Assembly: GCF_005943945.1 (NCBI RefSeq)
Contig: NZ_CP040710.1
Location: 3,083,501-3,147,500 of the forward strand
Direction: 5' to 3'
Length of the DNA: 64,000 nucleotides
Source of the DNA: Aggregatimonas sangjinii
GTDB lineage: Bacteria > Bacteroidota > Bacteroidia > Flavobacteriales > Flavobacteriaceae
Under the pieces are notes generated by a model. The model saw only the letters and a list, made by a program, of their open reading frames with translations, was not told where the DNA came from and did no database searches. The translations under genes were made by a program, and so were the position numbers. Below are positions 27,701 through 38,617 of the stretch, piece after piece; positions within the stretch are counted from its first letter, which is position 1; every line of letters starts with the position of its first letter.

Positions 27701-28825
27701 GTCGAAAGAGTTCAATCCCCCAACTTCTGTTCCTATCAGCAATTCATTTTCTCCGATTTGTATAAAAGAACTGACTACATTACTACTGATGGAATTGTAG
27801 AACTTGCTGTGCCGGTAGGTTTTAAAATTGTTGTCGGAATGGTGTATCAGCGCCAAACCTCCGGACCAAGTACCGACCCAAACACCCCCCGAATTATCCT
27901 CATAGATCTGAAAAATAGAATTGTGTGGTATTCCTGGGTAGTCTTCTGGATTAAAAGATTTTAGAACTTCACCATTATCCATGTATAGCCCGTTATCCGT
28001 GCCGAACCAAAGTCTGCCCTTAGAATCCTTTTTTATCGCTCTTACTCGCTCCGATCTTGGACTTTTAGAAGTGTTTTCAAAAGAAATCTGCCTTATGAAT
28101 TCACCATCCTGATTGTAGACTTTAGCACCATTTTCTTCGGTTCCGACCCAGATAAGGTCATTTTCAGCGTAAATAGAGGTGACCTTGGCATCCACTGAAA
28201 AAAGCTTTTTTACTGAATTTGTGGATGGAAAAAAACGGAATATGCTACCTGATTTTGTGCCTAGCCAAATTCTATCGGCATCGTCCTTATACAAGACTTC
28301 CGGAGCCCTAATTTCATTGTTTGCTATTCGGTTCAGTTTTTTGGTAGCTTCATCCAGAACACCAAAATTGTTTTTATCGATTACCAAATACCTTCCATCA
28401 TTTGTTTGTAACAGTGACAAAACCCTGGACTTCCTAATAGAACCATTTTCGTACACATACTCTATTCGCTCAAAATTTTGTGTCCGTCGGTCAAATGTGC
28501 ATAACCCCTTATTCGTTGCTACCCATATTTGATTCTCATTATCGCAAAAAACATGCGATACTTCTTCACTGGCCAAGCTTAGCGAATCATTGGGCATGGG
28601 GGTGAACCATTTTGAATTGTTCGAATCATACCTGATAAGCCCTTGCCGACTACCCATCCATATATAGCCCTGATCATCTTGGGCAATTGATTGTATAGCA
28701 CCACGAGTAAAGCCTCCCGGTGGGGATATTCTGCGAAAACTAATGTCATAGGATTGACCGAAAACAGCACCTTGGGAAAAGGTGAAGTACAAAATCAGTG
28801 AAAAAACCAGTGTGAATTTATTCAT
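24731..28825 (-). CDS. Hybrid two-component system regulator (HTCS) of the PUL
   Basis: The 1364-residue protein has a signal peptide (MNKFTLVFSLILYFTFSQG), a periplasmic two-component-regulator propeller (about 25-690; repeated IWVGT/LWFGT strands), a Y_Y_Y domain (about 695-765), a TM near 775-797 (IIYAVLLATILYFISRF), a HisKA domain with His833 in NISHEFRTPLTL, an HATPase domain (NLLSNAYKYV, DDGFGIDNEDLF, GSGIGLSICKEL), a receiver with phospho-acceptor Asp1154 in VSDVMMPEMDG, and a C-terminal AraC HTH (about 1255-1355). All key residues are intact. HTCS proteins bind oligosaccharides in the periplasm and activate PUL genes. It is divergent from the broken SusC gene, with a palindromic operator in between that it most likely binds. 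Confidence 0.96.
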   Translation of the reverse strand: MNKFTLVFSLILYFTFSQGAVFGQSYDISFRRISPPGGFTRGAIQSIAQDDQGYIWMGSRQGLIRYDSNNSKWFTPMPNDSLSLASEEVSHVFCDNENQIWVATNKGLCTFDRRTQNFERIEYVYENGSIRKSRVLSLLQTNDGRYLVIDKNNFGVLDEATKKLNRIANNEIRAPEVLYKDDADRIWLGTKSGSIFRFFPSTNSVKKLFSVDAKVTSIYAENDLIWVGTEENGAKVYNQDGEFIRQISFENTSKSPRSERVRAIKKDSKGRLWFGTDNGLYMDNGEVLKSFNPEDYPGIPHNSIFQIYEDNSGGVWVGTWSGGLALIHHSDNNFKTYRHSKFYNSISSNVVSSFIQIGENELLIGTEVGGLNSFDLSTEKFKTIPLDKENQVKNIKSLYRDKNGGIWAGTFRRGLWYKPAGASSFQVFKRGPDDGKHISSNSVYALHEANDGIWIGTFGGGINFYSFKTKRMRRCFLNNSSGIPMSNLDVLSILVDNGSNLWVGTLNNSLYRIHLPSGTIKKITNNRSSGNRENYTVYSLWQHSSGKILIGTKVNGVLTYNPDSNRIENFEDVSFLRQKSIYGIIEDFENNIWFSSNNGLVLYNPKNKSRRHFVFLDGIQGDIFSPQAVFRDDKGHVYFGGTNGFTGIDPNEIKVNSKRPYTIINVLNTNDHKSIYPVYGENLEINPIQLRPNETTFRINFSADNYLIPNKNRYKYRLLNYYDDWIPLENEGSVLFTGLEAGEYSFQVKASNNDGIWSDTPTQMTIIIDEYWYKTTFAYIIYAVLLATILYFISRFYLERLKLKREYLLEKNQRKNEEHIHEMKLKLFTNISHEFRTPLTLILWPLRQLIKSKNIPQKDRDNLAIAKRNAHRLLELINQIVELRKLEKGESKLNIGEVDIVKLVNEVQMGFRGEAESNQISFILNTDYSSLIIEADQQKLDTLIYNLLSNAYKYVQSHGQIKVTVEKNVGITSNAFDNQLSYGQISSDSFIQLTVEDDGFGIDNEDLFKIFNRFEQGKLNKKEDAKDVKGSGIGLSICKELTLLHQGQITVQSTLGKGSCFTILLPTTQKAQRILSESHQIVKNLRVEEEVTIVSKNEISQENRAQILVVEDNLDFSSFICDFLRDYYQVKYAINGSEGLAILKQSKIDVIVSDVMMPEMDGFEFCKIVKAQLETSHIPVILLTALSSSGNVLTGLDKGADAYLVKPFDERILLKRIENLLEQRRRIHSNFTKRFISNKTLEAGGLDSFFLNRIRAVIEHNLSDEDFSLEKLAEELMISRSNLHRKIKSLSGLSTTGFINLIRIECAVKLVREKNYRFNEVAYRVGFSSQSYFTRCFKKVYKVTPQEYFKNLRVHAEHPTFPGV

Positions 28826-28880
28826 TGTTGAATTTTATCCGGATATAATTCAAAAATAACAATTGTTGCCTCCTTAAAAT

Positions 28881-28963
28881 TTTCACTATTGATGTAATTA
28901 CGAATCAATAGTGAAAGTATGATAGAATAGTGCCAATAATGAAACAATAGTGATTATTACCGA
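28881..28963 (+). promoter_or_regulatory. HTCS operator candidate between HTCS and SusC genes
   Basis: TTTCACTATTGAT (28881-28893) and ATCAATAGTGAAA (28904-28916) form a perfect 13-bp inverted repeat with a 10-bp spacer. Direct half-sites follow: GAATAGTGC (28925-28933), CAATAATGA (28934-28942) and CAATAGTGA (28945-28953), then TTATTACCGA. The whole block recurs at 23131-23214 with the same spacing. It sits 55 bp from the HTCS start and about 355 bp before SusC. Confidence 0.8.
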
Positions 28964-29317
28964 TAACTCTAAACGCCTTTATTTGTTAAATAATCTTAAA
29001 ATTTTAAACTAATAACACCCACAATAAGGGAAAGCTAAATCGAATTTTAGCAGCCTTGATTTCTGAGTCTTATGCCAGAATCAAGAGCTTCTATATAATT
29101 GAAAAATCATTAAAGGACGATGCGCCTTGCAAAATCATAATTAAAGAGTCAGCCATGTTAAATCTACTGGAAATTGTAAACGGAATTGTCAAGAAAAATA
29201 GACCGACACTCGCCAAATGATGTATGGGCACCATCCATGACAACCATATTATTGAACTAAACATGACTATGGTGAGAAGACTTCAAATAAAAACCACCTA
29301 AACTAAATCGAAAATTT
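28964..29317. other. Long leader/intergenic region before SusC
   Basis: About 350 bp lie between the operator and the SusC start. A frame of roughly 70 codons ending at TGA 29218-29220 (+) is open but has no convincing start codon and no recognisable family, so it is not called as a gene; it may be a remnant. The SusC promoter and 5' leader must be within this stretch. Confidence 0.45.
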
Positions 29318-30295
29318 ATGAGACTAAATGACAGATTAAAAATTTGTATAGTCGTATTGCCCTTTTTGTGTTGCTCGTTAATTTTTGCGCAGGAAAAAAC
29401 AATTACAGGAACAGTAGTAGACGAAGGTGGAATTCCTCTCCCTGGGGTTACGGTCATTGAAAAAGGTACCCGAAATGGCACAGTTGCCGATTTTAATGGT
29501 TCCTATTCGATAAGCGTTGCTGACGAATCCGCCATTCTAATGTTTTCTTATATAGGAATGCAGGCCCAAGAGATTCCCGTGGAGGGAAGGAACGAGATAT
29601 CCGTAACCTTATCCACCGCTGCGGAACAATTAGACGACGTAGTGGTAGTAGGTTACGGAAGGCAAAAAAAGGAAAGTGTCGTAGGGGCGATTTCAGTTAC
29701 CGAGGGCGATGATCTCTTGCAGGCGGGCGGAGTGACCAATGTGGGGGAAGCACTACAAGGTAGATTACCCGGAGTCATTGCTACTTCATCGAGCGGTTTG
29801 CCGGGACAAACCGATCCCAGAATCTTCATAAGGGGACAAGGTACGTGGAATGGGGACGGTGGTCAACCCTTGATTCTTATCGATGGTGTAGTGCGAGACG
29901 GAATCGGTGATATAGATGTAAACGACATCAAACAAATTTCAGTCTTAAAGGATGCGTCGGCTACCGCCGTATTCGGGGTACGGGGCGGTAATGGTGTAAT
30001 ATTGATCACGACCAAAAGAGGTCTCATAGGGGAAGCGCAATTGACACTTACGGGAAATGCCACGGTTAAATCCGTATCTAAACTACCCCGTCAATTAGAC
30101 TCCTATTCATCCATTGGAATAGCAAACGAGGCCATCCTATATGAGTTGGCTCATCAGGAAACCTCATGGAATAAGACGTTTCAGGAACGGGCCAATTTGT
30201 TGAAAACGGTGACTCATGGGGTAACGAACCTCGCGACGTTATTTATCTGGAATACACATATAGCGATACCGAAAACAACGAAATCCATAATGTGA
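29318..30295 (+). pseudogene. susC: SusC/RagA-type TonB-linked receptor, truncated after the plug domain
   Basis: The first 285 residues are a good SusC N-terminus: signal peptide ending SLIFAQ (about 25), carboxypeptidase-like domain (TITGTVVDEGGIPLPGVTVI), TonB box region (LDDVVVVGYGRQKKESVVGA) and plug (VGEALQGRLPGV, IFIRGQGTWNGDGGQPLILI, ISVLKDASATAVFGVRGGNG). SusC proteins are usually about 1000 residues with a 22-strand barrel; here everything after about residue 293 is replaced by a short out-of-frame tail ending at 30295. No SusD gene follows. The rest of SusC and SusD were therefore lost by deletion. A polypeptide could still be made but cannot form a transporter. Confidence 0.9.
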
Positions 30296-30357
30296 GGGAT
30301 ACCTTGGTGGTTAGAAATCGGGATGTAGTGTTTGAAGAATTCCAGGTCCAGCTCTAA
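30199..30357 (+). pseudogene. C-terminal remnant of an unidentified gene at the SusC deletion junction
   Basis: From about 30199 a different frame reads VENGDSWGNEPRDVIYLEYT and continues through NNEIHNVRDTLVVRNRDVVF to EFQVQL and stop TAA at 30355-30357. The composition looks like a genuine protein C-terminus and lies one base out of frame with the truncated SusC. It is best read as the tail of another PUL gene brought next to SusC by a deletion with its left end near 30195. The family is unknown. Confidence 0.6.
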
Positions 30358-30622
30358 ATAAGATGCTTAGAAAATAATACTATTGTTTCCAAAATTACCG
30401 AGGGTCTACCCTAAACGTTTTCTTTTCAGAGGTGCAAAGCGCAATTTTTTTTATCTTGTCAAACCATTCCTTTCACCTAAAATTTTTTGGGAGTTGACAG
30501 TGGATGCTGACGATTAGGACAAGATAAAGTCCTAACGTATCCGCGTAATCAAAATAAATTTCCGGCCGCAATCAATAGATAAACCTGGAGGAAGATTTGC
30601 CTTAAAAATCAAATTTAATAAA

Positions 30623-31585
30623 ATGAAAATAAGTAAAACTAGTGTCATAACCGTTCTGGTCGCTGTCGTTGCAATTTTGTTTTTTTTTAAGTTTAAATCA
30701 CAAAATAAAGCTGATAATCAGGTAGAAAAGCAAGATATGGACAAGGTCGACGAATTGCCACAAACCTTGACGAATCCGTTAATAGATGAACCGGGCATGT
30801 CCGATCCGCACATGTTGGTAGTAGATGACGTTTGTTATGTTTTTACTGGTCATGATATTGGTTTTGGTGTTAATGATTGGGTTATGCCCGATTGGCGAAT
30901 CTACAAATCAACTGATTTAAAGAATTGGGACTTTGTAGCAACGATTAGCCCCGATGATAATTATATGGGGAAGGGGAATACTTCCTGTTGGGCCGGTGAT
31001 ATTGTGGAAAGAAATGGAAAGTACTATTGGTATTTCTCCAACCGAAAAGAAAGCACGGGGGTTATGGTAGCTTCAAAACCTGAAGGTCCTTACAAAGATG
31101 CCTTAGGAAAACCCTTGGTAGATTCTTTTGATCCTAGCATCTTTATCGATGACGATAATACCCCGTATATTATTTACGGTGAAAAAGGCTATAAAATTGC
31201 AAGGCTAAAAAATTCGATGATCGAGCTCGATGAGGAGCCCAAACCTATCACGATCAATCGAACCACATTTTTTCCGGATACCGACAAAAATTCTTTGCAC
31301 AAACACAATGGCATTTACTATTTGAGTTGTTCAGGATATTACGCAACCTCAAAAAATCTTTACGGCCCTTACGAAACCCAAGGACTTATTGGGGAAGGCT
31401 GGGGGCTTGAAACATCCTATGCCCACGGAGACTTCTTTGAGTGGAAAGACAATTGGTACCACGTTTGGTGTCATTACAAGGACCGCGAAAAAGACCGAAT
31501 CAGGGATAGTTATATTGCACCGGTAATATATGGCCCAAACGGAGAAATGAGAGATGACCTAAGTCAATTGGAGAAGTCTTTGTGA
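30623..31585 (+). CDS. Membrane-anchored GH43-like glycoside hydrolase
   Basis: The 320-residue product has an N-terminal hydrophobic anchor (about 8-24, ITVLVAVVAILFFFKF) with no lipobox. The rest is a five-bladed propeller glycosidase of GH43 type: Asp61 in MSDPHMLV (general base position), Asp170 in FDPSIFIDDDNTPYIIYG (pKa-modulator position) and a probable acid Glu263 in GLETSYAHG. GH43 enzymes release arabinose, xylose or galactose side chains. It is the first intact gene after the SusC break and is in line with the sulfatase, GH2 and GH106 genes. A 265-bp gap upstream is AT-rich and may hold its own promoter. The GH43 subfamily cannot be set by eye. Confidence 0.85.
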   Translation: MKISKTSVITVLVAVVAILFFFKFKSQNKADNQVEKQDMDKVDELPQTLTNPLIDEPGMSDPHMLVVDDVCYVFTGHDIGFGVNDWVMPDWRIYKSTDLKNWDFVATISPDDNYMGKGNTSCWAGDIVERNGKYYWYFSNRKESTGVMVASKPEGPYKDALGKPLVDSFDPSIFIDDDNTPYIIYGEKGYKIARLKNSMIELDEEPKPITINRTTFFPDTDKNSLHKHNGIYYLSCSGYYATSKNLYGPYETQGLIGEGWGLETSYAHGDFFEWKDNWYHVWCHYKDREKDRIRDSYIAPVIYGPNGEMRDDLSQLEKSL

Positions 31586-31745
31586 CAAGGTCAAAGGTGA
31601 TCCGAATTACATTCCAAAAATATTAAAGGGTCTCTTATCTAGAACATAAATAGGATGAAAGAATTCGTGATATGATCAGATTTCAACTCTGTATTTTGTT
31701 AACTTATTGGAAATTTATACGCCATCTAATTCATTAAAAGGTCAA

Positions 31746-33239
<1,494 letters not shown>

Positions 33240-33315
33240 CGTGCCCTCCGGCTTAGAACCTAAATGTTCAATAAACGAAATCATTGGTAGTCCAAAAAAA
33301 TCATTAAAAATCACC

Positions 33316-35148
33316 ATGAAGAAACTGATTCCCCTATTGTTGATGCTTCTTGCATCCACCCAACTTTTTTCGCAAGAGAACCTATTACAAAACGCTTATT
33401 CCCGAGACGGATCAACACTAAACGGCAGATGGAACTACATCCTGGATCCGTATGAATCAGGATTTTACAATTACCGACGGGAACCTCACGATCAATCCGA
33501 AAATCCCGGTGCGGGGGCCTATTTCCTGAATAGTAAGCCGAAAGATGAAACCGATCGGGTAGAATATGACTTCGACGTAGCGCCTACCCTCGTGGTTCCA
33601 GGGGATTGGAATTCGCAAAAAGAGAATCTGTTGTACTACGAGGGAACGCTTTGGTACAAGAAATCTTTCGATATACCTGATTTTGATGCCAAAAAACGTT
33701 ACTATTTGCATTTCGGAGCGGTCAATTACTTCGCGGATGTCTACGTCAACGGCAAAAAACTGGGAACGCATCGAGGGGGGTTCACTCCATTTAATTTCGA
33801 GATGACCGAACTGCTCAAGGCTAAGGATAATTTTGTCATCGTCCGGGTAGATAATAAGCGAGCGGCCGATGAGGTTCCCACGGTCAGTACCGATTGGTGG
33901 AACTATGGCGGCATCACCAGAGGTGTTACGATTTACGAATTAAGCCAGACTTTCATAGAGGATTATAATCTTCAATTGGATACCAAAAATCCATCACTAC
34001 TTACAGGAAGTTTACAGCTGAACGGACCTGCAAAAGCCGACACCCGTGTCGAAATCAGCATCCCGGGACTGAAAATCAAGAAATCCGTCACTACCGATGC
34101 TGAAGGCTTCGCCACCATTGAGATACCGGCAAAAAAATTGGTGAGATGGACTACCACGAACCCAAAAAGATATGCCGTGACCCTCAGCACGGATTCGGAC
34201 GAAATTTCGGATACTATCGGTTTTCGGAACATAGCTACCAAAGGTTCGGACATCCTACTCAACAAGGACAAGATTTTCCTAAAGGGAATATCGATACACG
34301 AAGAAAATGTGATGCGCGGGGGAAGGGCCTATTCCATGGAAGATGCCAGGGTCCTATTGGGCTGGGCGAAAGAATTGGGATGCAATTTCGTCAGATTGGC
34401 CCATTATCCCCATAACGAAAATATGGTCCGCTTGGCCGACGAGCTCGGCTTACTGGTGTGGGAAGAAATACCGGTGTATTGGACCATTGACTGGGAGAAC
34501 AGCAAAACGTATAACCGGGCTGAAACGCAGTTGAAAGAGGTAATCGCGCGTGACAAGAACCGGGCATCCGTAATCATCTGGTCAATGGCCAACGAGACCC
34601 CACAATCCGACGCACGCCTAAAGTTTCTGACCGACCTCGCCAACACGACCAAAAGTTTGGACAGTACCCGGTTGATAACCGCCGCTCTGGAAGATCATCC
34701 AAGTGAAGGGAATAAAGACAAAATGGTCATTGAGGATAAATTTGCCGAGGTGGTCGATATCGTCAGCTTTAACCAATATTATGGATGGTACGGGGGTGCC
34801 ATTGAGAATCTAAAGAATATCCGCTGGGAAATAGATATAGATAAACCTGTGATCATCTCCGAGTTCGGAGCGGCCGCCCTACAAGGAAACCACGGGAACA
34901 AAACAGAAATGTGGACCGAGGAAAATCAGGAATATCTATACGAAGAGACGCTTCCTACGCTAGCGAAAATTCCACAGCTCAGCGGTATGACACCTTGGAT
35001 CTTGACCGATTTCAGATCGCCGAGACGTATGCACGATGTCTATCAGAACGGATACAATAGAAAAGGGCTTATCTCCGAAACGGGTGATAAAAAGAAAGCC
35101 TTTTACACCTTACAGGATTTTTACGACGGTTTCGGTAATGAACCTTGA
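33316..35148 (+). CDS. GH2 glycoside hydrolase (beta-galactosidase/beta-glucuronidase type)
   Basis: The 610-residue product starts at ATG 33316 with signal peptide MKKLIPLLLMLLASTQLFSQ; upstream in-frame codons overlap the sulfatase gene and do not encode a signal. It has the GH2 jelly-roll (YYEGTLWYKKSFDIPDF, YVNGKKLGTHRGGFTPFNFE), Ig-like domain and TIM barrel. The acid/base Glu427 is in IIWSMANETP and the nucleophile Glu516 in IISEFGAAALQGNHG; HEENVMRGG and RLAHYPHNE are also conserved. The length and motifs are closest to beta-glucuronidase-like GH2 enzymes. It acts in the periplasm on oligosaccharides released upstream. It is part of the PUL operon with the sulfatase and GH106 genes. 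Confidence 0.93.
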   Translation: MKKLIPLLLMLLASTQLFSQENLLQNAYSRDGSTLNGRWNYILDPYESGFYNYRREPHDQSENPGAGAYFLNSKPKDETDRVEYDFDVAPTLVVPGDWNSQKENLLYYEGTLWYKKSFDIPDFDAKKRYYLHFGAVNYFADVYVNGKKLGTHRGGFTPFNFEMTELLKAKDNFVIVRVDNKRAADEVPTVSTDWWNYGGITRGVTIYELSQTFIEDYNLQLDTKNPSLLTGSLQLNGPAKADTRVEISIPGLKIKKSVTTDAEGFATIEIPAKKLVRWTTTNPKRYAVTLSTDSDEISDTIGFRNIATKGSDILLNKDKIFLKGISIHEENVMRGGRAYSMEDARVLLGWAKELGCNFVRLAHYPHNENMVRLADELGLLVWEEIPVYWTIDWENSKTYNRAETQLKEVIARDKNRASVIIWSMANETPQSDARLKFLTDLANTTKSLDSTRLITAALEDHPSEGNKDKMVIEDKFAEVVDIVSFNQYYGWYGGAIENLKNIRWEIDIDKPVIISEFGAAALQGNHGNKTEMWTEENQEYLYEETLPTLAKIPQLSGMTPWILTDFRSPRRMHDVYQNGYNRKGLISETGDKKKAFYTLQDFYDGFGNEP

Positions 35149-35266
35149 GGTCGATACTATGAAAATGATGGATTGGAGGAATACAACCTTCGAAAAAACA
35201 AGGGGCAAAGAACCGCTCGATAATTTTTAGGAAACACAGCTAGAACGCCTATTTAGAACAAACGAT

Positions 35267-38200
35267 ATGAAAATGAAACGAATATTTCAAATTTTACTTG
35301 CCTTTTGCTTTATAAGCGTTGGGCATTCCCAAAATTCCGAGGGCTCCGGGACCATGGAATCGAATTTTAAAAATCCGCCGAATTCGACCAAACCGAAAAC
35401 CTGGATGCACGCCATGAGCGGGAACATGAGCAAGGCCGGTATGACCAAAGACTTGGAAGCTATTGCAGCAGCCGGTCAAGGTGGGGTTTTACTGTTCAAT
35501 ATTGCCAACAAGATTCCCTATGGGGATACTCCCTATAATTCCGAAAAGCACCACCAAATTATTACCCATGCGGCGCAAGAATGTGAGCGCCTGAACTTGA
35601 GCTTCGGCGTACATAACTGTGATGGTTGGACCTCTAGTGGCGGACCGTGGATAAAGCCGGAACAAAGTATGAAAATGGTGGTCTGGAGCGAGACCGTTGT
35701 CGATGGCGGAGAAATCGAGACCGAATTATCGCAGCCTACCACAAACGAAGGATTTTATAAAGACATCGCGGTCCTTGCCTACCCCGCCCATACGTCGGAA
35801 ATAATCGATGCCCAAGTCGAGCCCACCATTACCGCCTCCGATGAAAATTTCGATATCGAAACCGCTTCGGATGGCCTAAACGGTGAGTCTACCGCCCTGA
35901 ACGCCAAGAGCAACGAAAAGCCTTGGATCCTTTTCGATTACGGCAAGGAGCATACCATCAGATCCGTGTACGCATCCTATATTGGTAACGATTTAAGCGC
36001 TACGCTGGAGACTTCCGACGATGGTCAAAATTTTAGCCTTGTAAAATCTTTTGCACGTCCCACCCGGATCGGAAAAAAGAAAAGGATTTTCAGCGAATCA
36101 TTTGACCCCATCACCGCGCGCTATTTTCGAATGTCCTTCGAAAAGGAAACCGATATCAGGGAAATCGATATGCGTGCGACGCGTTTTTTTAAAAACTACC
36201 TAGGCTATAGCGGTCTAGGAAGTCCGGGCAGTTATCTAGATATCGCCCAGGGGCAGGATTCCAGTACCATTATCGACAAAAAATCCATTATCGATTTGAC
36301 CGGAAGCATGTCCGAAAACGGGGTCTTGAAGGGTAAGCTACCCAAGGGAAAATGGACCGTGCTGCGGTTCGGATATACTTCTACGGCCGCTAAAAACTGG
36401 CCGGCATCAAAATGGGGCATCGGTCTGGAATGCGATAAGTTCAGTCGTCCGGCCTTAAAGCAGCATTTCGACGCATTTTCCAAAAGAGTAATAGACAACG
36501 CCCGGGAAAGTGCCCCTAATGCCTTGCAGTATATAGAAATCGACAGTTATGAAATGGGTGGGCAAAACTGGACGGATGATTTCGCCACCTTGTTCCGGGG
36601 TGAAAAGGGATACGATATCCTCCCTTTCCTGCCCGTATATGCCGGACGTATTGTTGAAAGCGTCGATGCGGTATCCGGATTTAGTTTTGACATCAACGAG
36701 GTGTACTGTGATTTGATGACCAAAAATTACTTCGACTATTTTACCGAGCTATGCAACGAAAACGGGTTGAAGAGTTATGTGGAACCCTATGGGGCCGGAC
36801 CGGTAAGTACCTTGGATATTTCCAAAAATGTCGATTTACCGATGACCGAATTTTGGATGAACCGACCCCGGCAAAAACGATTGACCGGTACCATTGACGG
36901 GGCCCATATCTATGGCAAGAATATCATCTCGGCCGAGGCCTTTACCACTAAACCGGACCTGAATTGGAAAATGCATCCGGCATTGGCTAAAAAATCCGGC
37001 GACATGGCCTGGGTTGCAGGGGTCAATGAATTTATGTTCCATAGGTTCGTACATCAGGCCAATCTAAATGTCAAACCAGGACTGACCATGGGTACCTGGG
37101 GCGCACATATCGACCGTACCCAAGCATGGTGGATGAATGCCGGCAAGGCATGGTTCGAATATATCTCCCGAGGCAGCTATCTACTACGGCAGGGGCATCC
37201 TGTTGCCGATGTGCTGGTTTTCGTCGGTGACCGGCCGCATACCGATGGCTTCAAACGCGATGAACTGGGTATCGAAATTCCCGTGGGACTGAACTACGAT
37301 TGCACCAATACCGACGCCCTTATCAATCGAATGACGATAGAGAACGGCAAACTAAAACTTCCCGAGGGCAACGCATACGGTTATCTTGTATTGAAAGATA
37401 TGCAGCTGACCAAATTGTCGACCCTACATAGAATTAAAGAAATAGCCGAGGCGGGAATACAGGTAATTGGGGGAAAACCAAAAAAACTGGCAGGATACCA
37501 AGTTACCGATCAACAACAACAGGAGTTTGAGAACCTGATTGCTGAAATATGGGGCATGCCCAATAGCTCGGCAACCTTTGATTTTACCCAAGTTCAATCA
37601 GATTTTGCGGTAGAAGGCCTTGAAAAGGAATTTATCCACCGTAAATCCGAAGAAGCCGACATCTATTTTTTCTACAATGACAAGGAGGAGACAGTCAGCT
37701 ATGAGAGTGTATTTCGCGTTGCGAACAAGATTCCTGAAGTATGGAATCCGCATACCGGTCAAACGACAAAATTGGCCCGTTTTAAAAGCGAAAAAAATGG
37801 AACCCGGGTTTGGCTCGATCTTCAACCGCTTGAATCCGCCTTCATCGTATTTCGGGAAACCGCTGACGCTGTCGATCCCGTCATCTCGGTATCGGGCGAA
37901 TCGAATCTATTCCTGAACGAAGACAACAAGATTATATATATCGGTGAAAAAGAGGGAACCCATTCCCTAACCTTGGCCAGTGGGGAAAAAGTCAATTTAA
38001 AACTTAAGAGCAATAGGGACACCATCGATTTGAATAGCTCGTGGGAAGTAGAATTCTTGAAAGAGTACAATTATCCGGCTAAAACCCCCTTCAAAACCCT
38101 TTTGGATTGGAAAGAGCATGAAAACGACTCCATCCGGTTTTATTCCGGAACGGCCATATACCGAAAATCGGTCGCTATCCCGAAAAAACTGAAGGATGGT

Positions 38201-38608
38201 GACAGGGCCGTATTGCACCTTGGGGAGGTTAAAATAGCCGCTGAAGTGATTGTAAACGGAAAGAGCGCCGGCGTACTCTGGATGGCACCGTTTACCCTGG
38301 ACATAAGCAAATACCTTCAGAAGGGAGATAACAATCTTGAGATACGAGTGACGAATTTATGGACGAACAGACTTATCGGCGACGAGCATTTCCCAGAGCA
38401 AGCAGATGGATACCGGTTATCGGGCTACATTCCCAGCGATTCCAGTAAGATGCCGGACTGGTACATCAACAATGAACCTATGCCCGAAGGTCCGCGAACG
38501 ACTTTTGATTCCGGGCAATTTTATAAGAAGGATGATTCGTTGATGCCTTCCGGGCTTTTGGGACCGGTATCCATAAGTTTTAAACAAGAACAAAAAATTC
38601 AGCTATAA
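35267..38608 (+). CDS. GH106 alpha-L-rhamnosidase, copy 1
   Basis: The 1113-residue protein has signal peptide MKMKRIFQILLAFCFISVGH (cleaved after SQ) and the GH106 plan: barrel start TWMHAMSGNMSKAGMTKDLE, GFGVHNCDGW-type block (LSFGVHNCDGWTSSGGPW), the DSYEMGGQNWT motif (about 425-435), EPYGAGPVSTL, FMFHRFVHQANLNVKPG and MGTWGAHIDRTQAWW, then C-terminal beta-sandwich domains (VIVNGKSAGVLWMAPFTLDI, TNLWTNRLIGDEHFP). GH106 enzymes cut terminal alpha-L-rhamnose with calcium. The gene is followed nine bases later by a paralogue with the same order. The spacing and strand indicate one PUL operon. Confidence 0.92.
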   Translation: MKMKRIFQILLAFCFISVGHSQNSEGSGTMESNFKNPPNSTKPKTWMHAMSGNMSKAGMTKDLEAIAAAGQGGVLLFNIANKIPYGDTPYNSEKHHQIITHAAQECERLNLSFGVHNCDGWTSSGGPWIKPEQSMKMVVWSETVVDGGEIETELSQPTTNEGFYKDIAVLAYPAHTSEIIDAQVEPTITASDENFDIETASDGLNGESTALNAKSNEKPWILFDYGKEHTIRSVYASYIGNDLSATLETSDDGQNFSLVKSFARPTRIGKKKRIFSESFDPITARYFRMSFEKETDIREIDMRATRFFKNYLGYSGLGSPGSYLDIAQGQDSSTIIDKKSIIDLTGSMSENGVLKGKLPKGKWTVLRFGYTSTAAKNWPASKWGIGLECDKFSRPALKQHFDAFSKRVIDNARESAPNALQYIEIDSYEMGGQNWTDDFATLFRGEKGYDILPFLPVYAGRIVESVDAVSGFSFDINEVYCDLMTKNYFDYFTELCNENGLKSYVEPYGAGPVSTLDISKNVDLPMTEFWMNRPRQKRLTGTIDGAHIYGKNIISAEAFTTKPDLNWKMHPALAKKSGDMAWVAGVNEFMFHRFVHQANLNVKPGLTMGTWGAHIDRTQAWWMNAGKAWFEYISRGSYLLRQGHPVADVLVFVGDRPHTDGFKRDELGIEIPVGLNYDCTNTDALINRMTIENGKLKLPEGNAYGYLVLKDMQLTKLSTLHRIKEIAEAGIQVIGGKPKKLAGYQVTDQQQQEFENLIAEIWGMPNSSATFDFTQVQSDFAVEGLEKEFIHRKSEEADIYFFYNDKEETVSYESVFRVANKIPEVWNPHTGQTTKLARFKSEKNGTRVWLDLQPLESAFIVFRETADAVDPVISVSGESNLFLNEDNKIIYIGEKEGTHSLTLASGEKVNLKLKSNRDTIDLNSSWEVEFLKEYNYPAKTPFKTLLDWKEHENDSIRFYSGTAIYRKSVAIPKKLKDGDRAVLHLGEVKIAAEVIVNGKSAGVLWMAPFTLDISKYLQKGDNNLEIRVTNLWTNRLIGDEHFPEQADGYRLSGYIPSDSSKMPDWYINNEPMPEGPRTTFDSGQFYKKDDSLMPSGLLGPVSISFKQEQKIQL

Positions 38609-38617
38609 GTGTACAAA

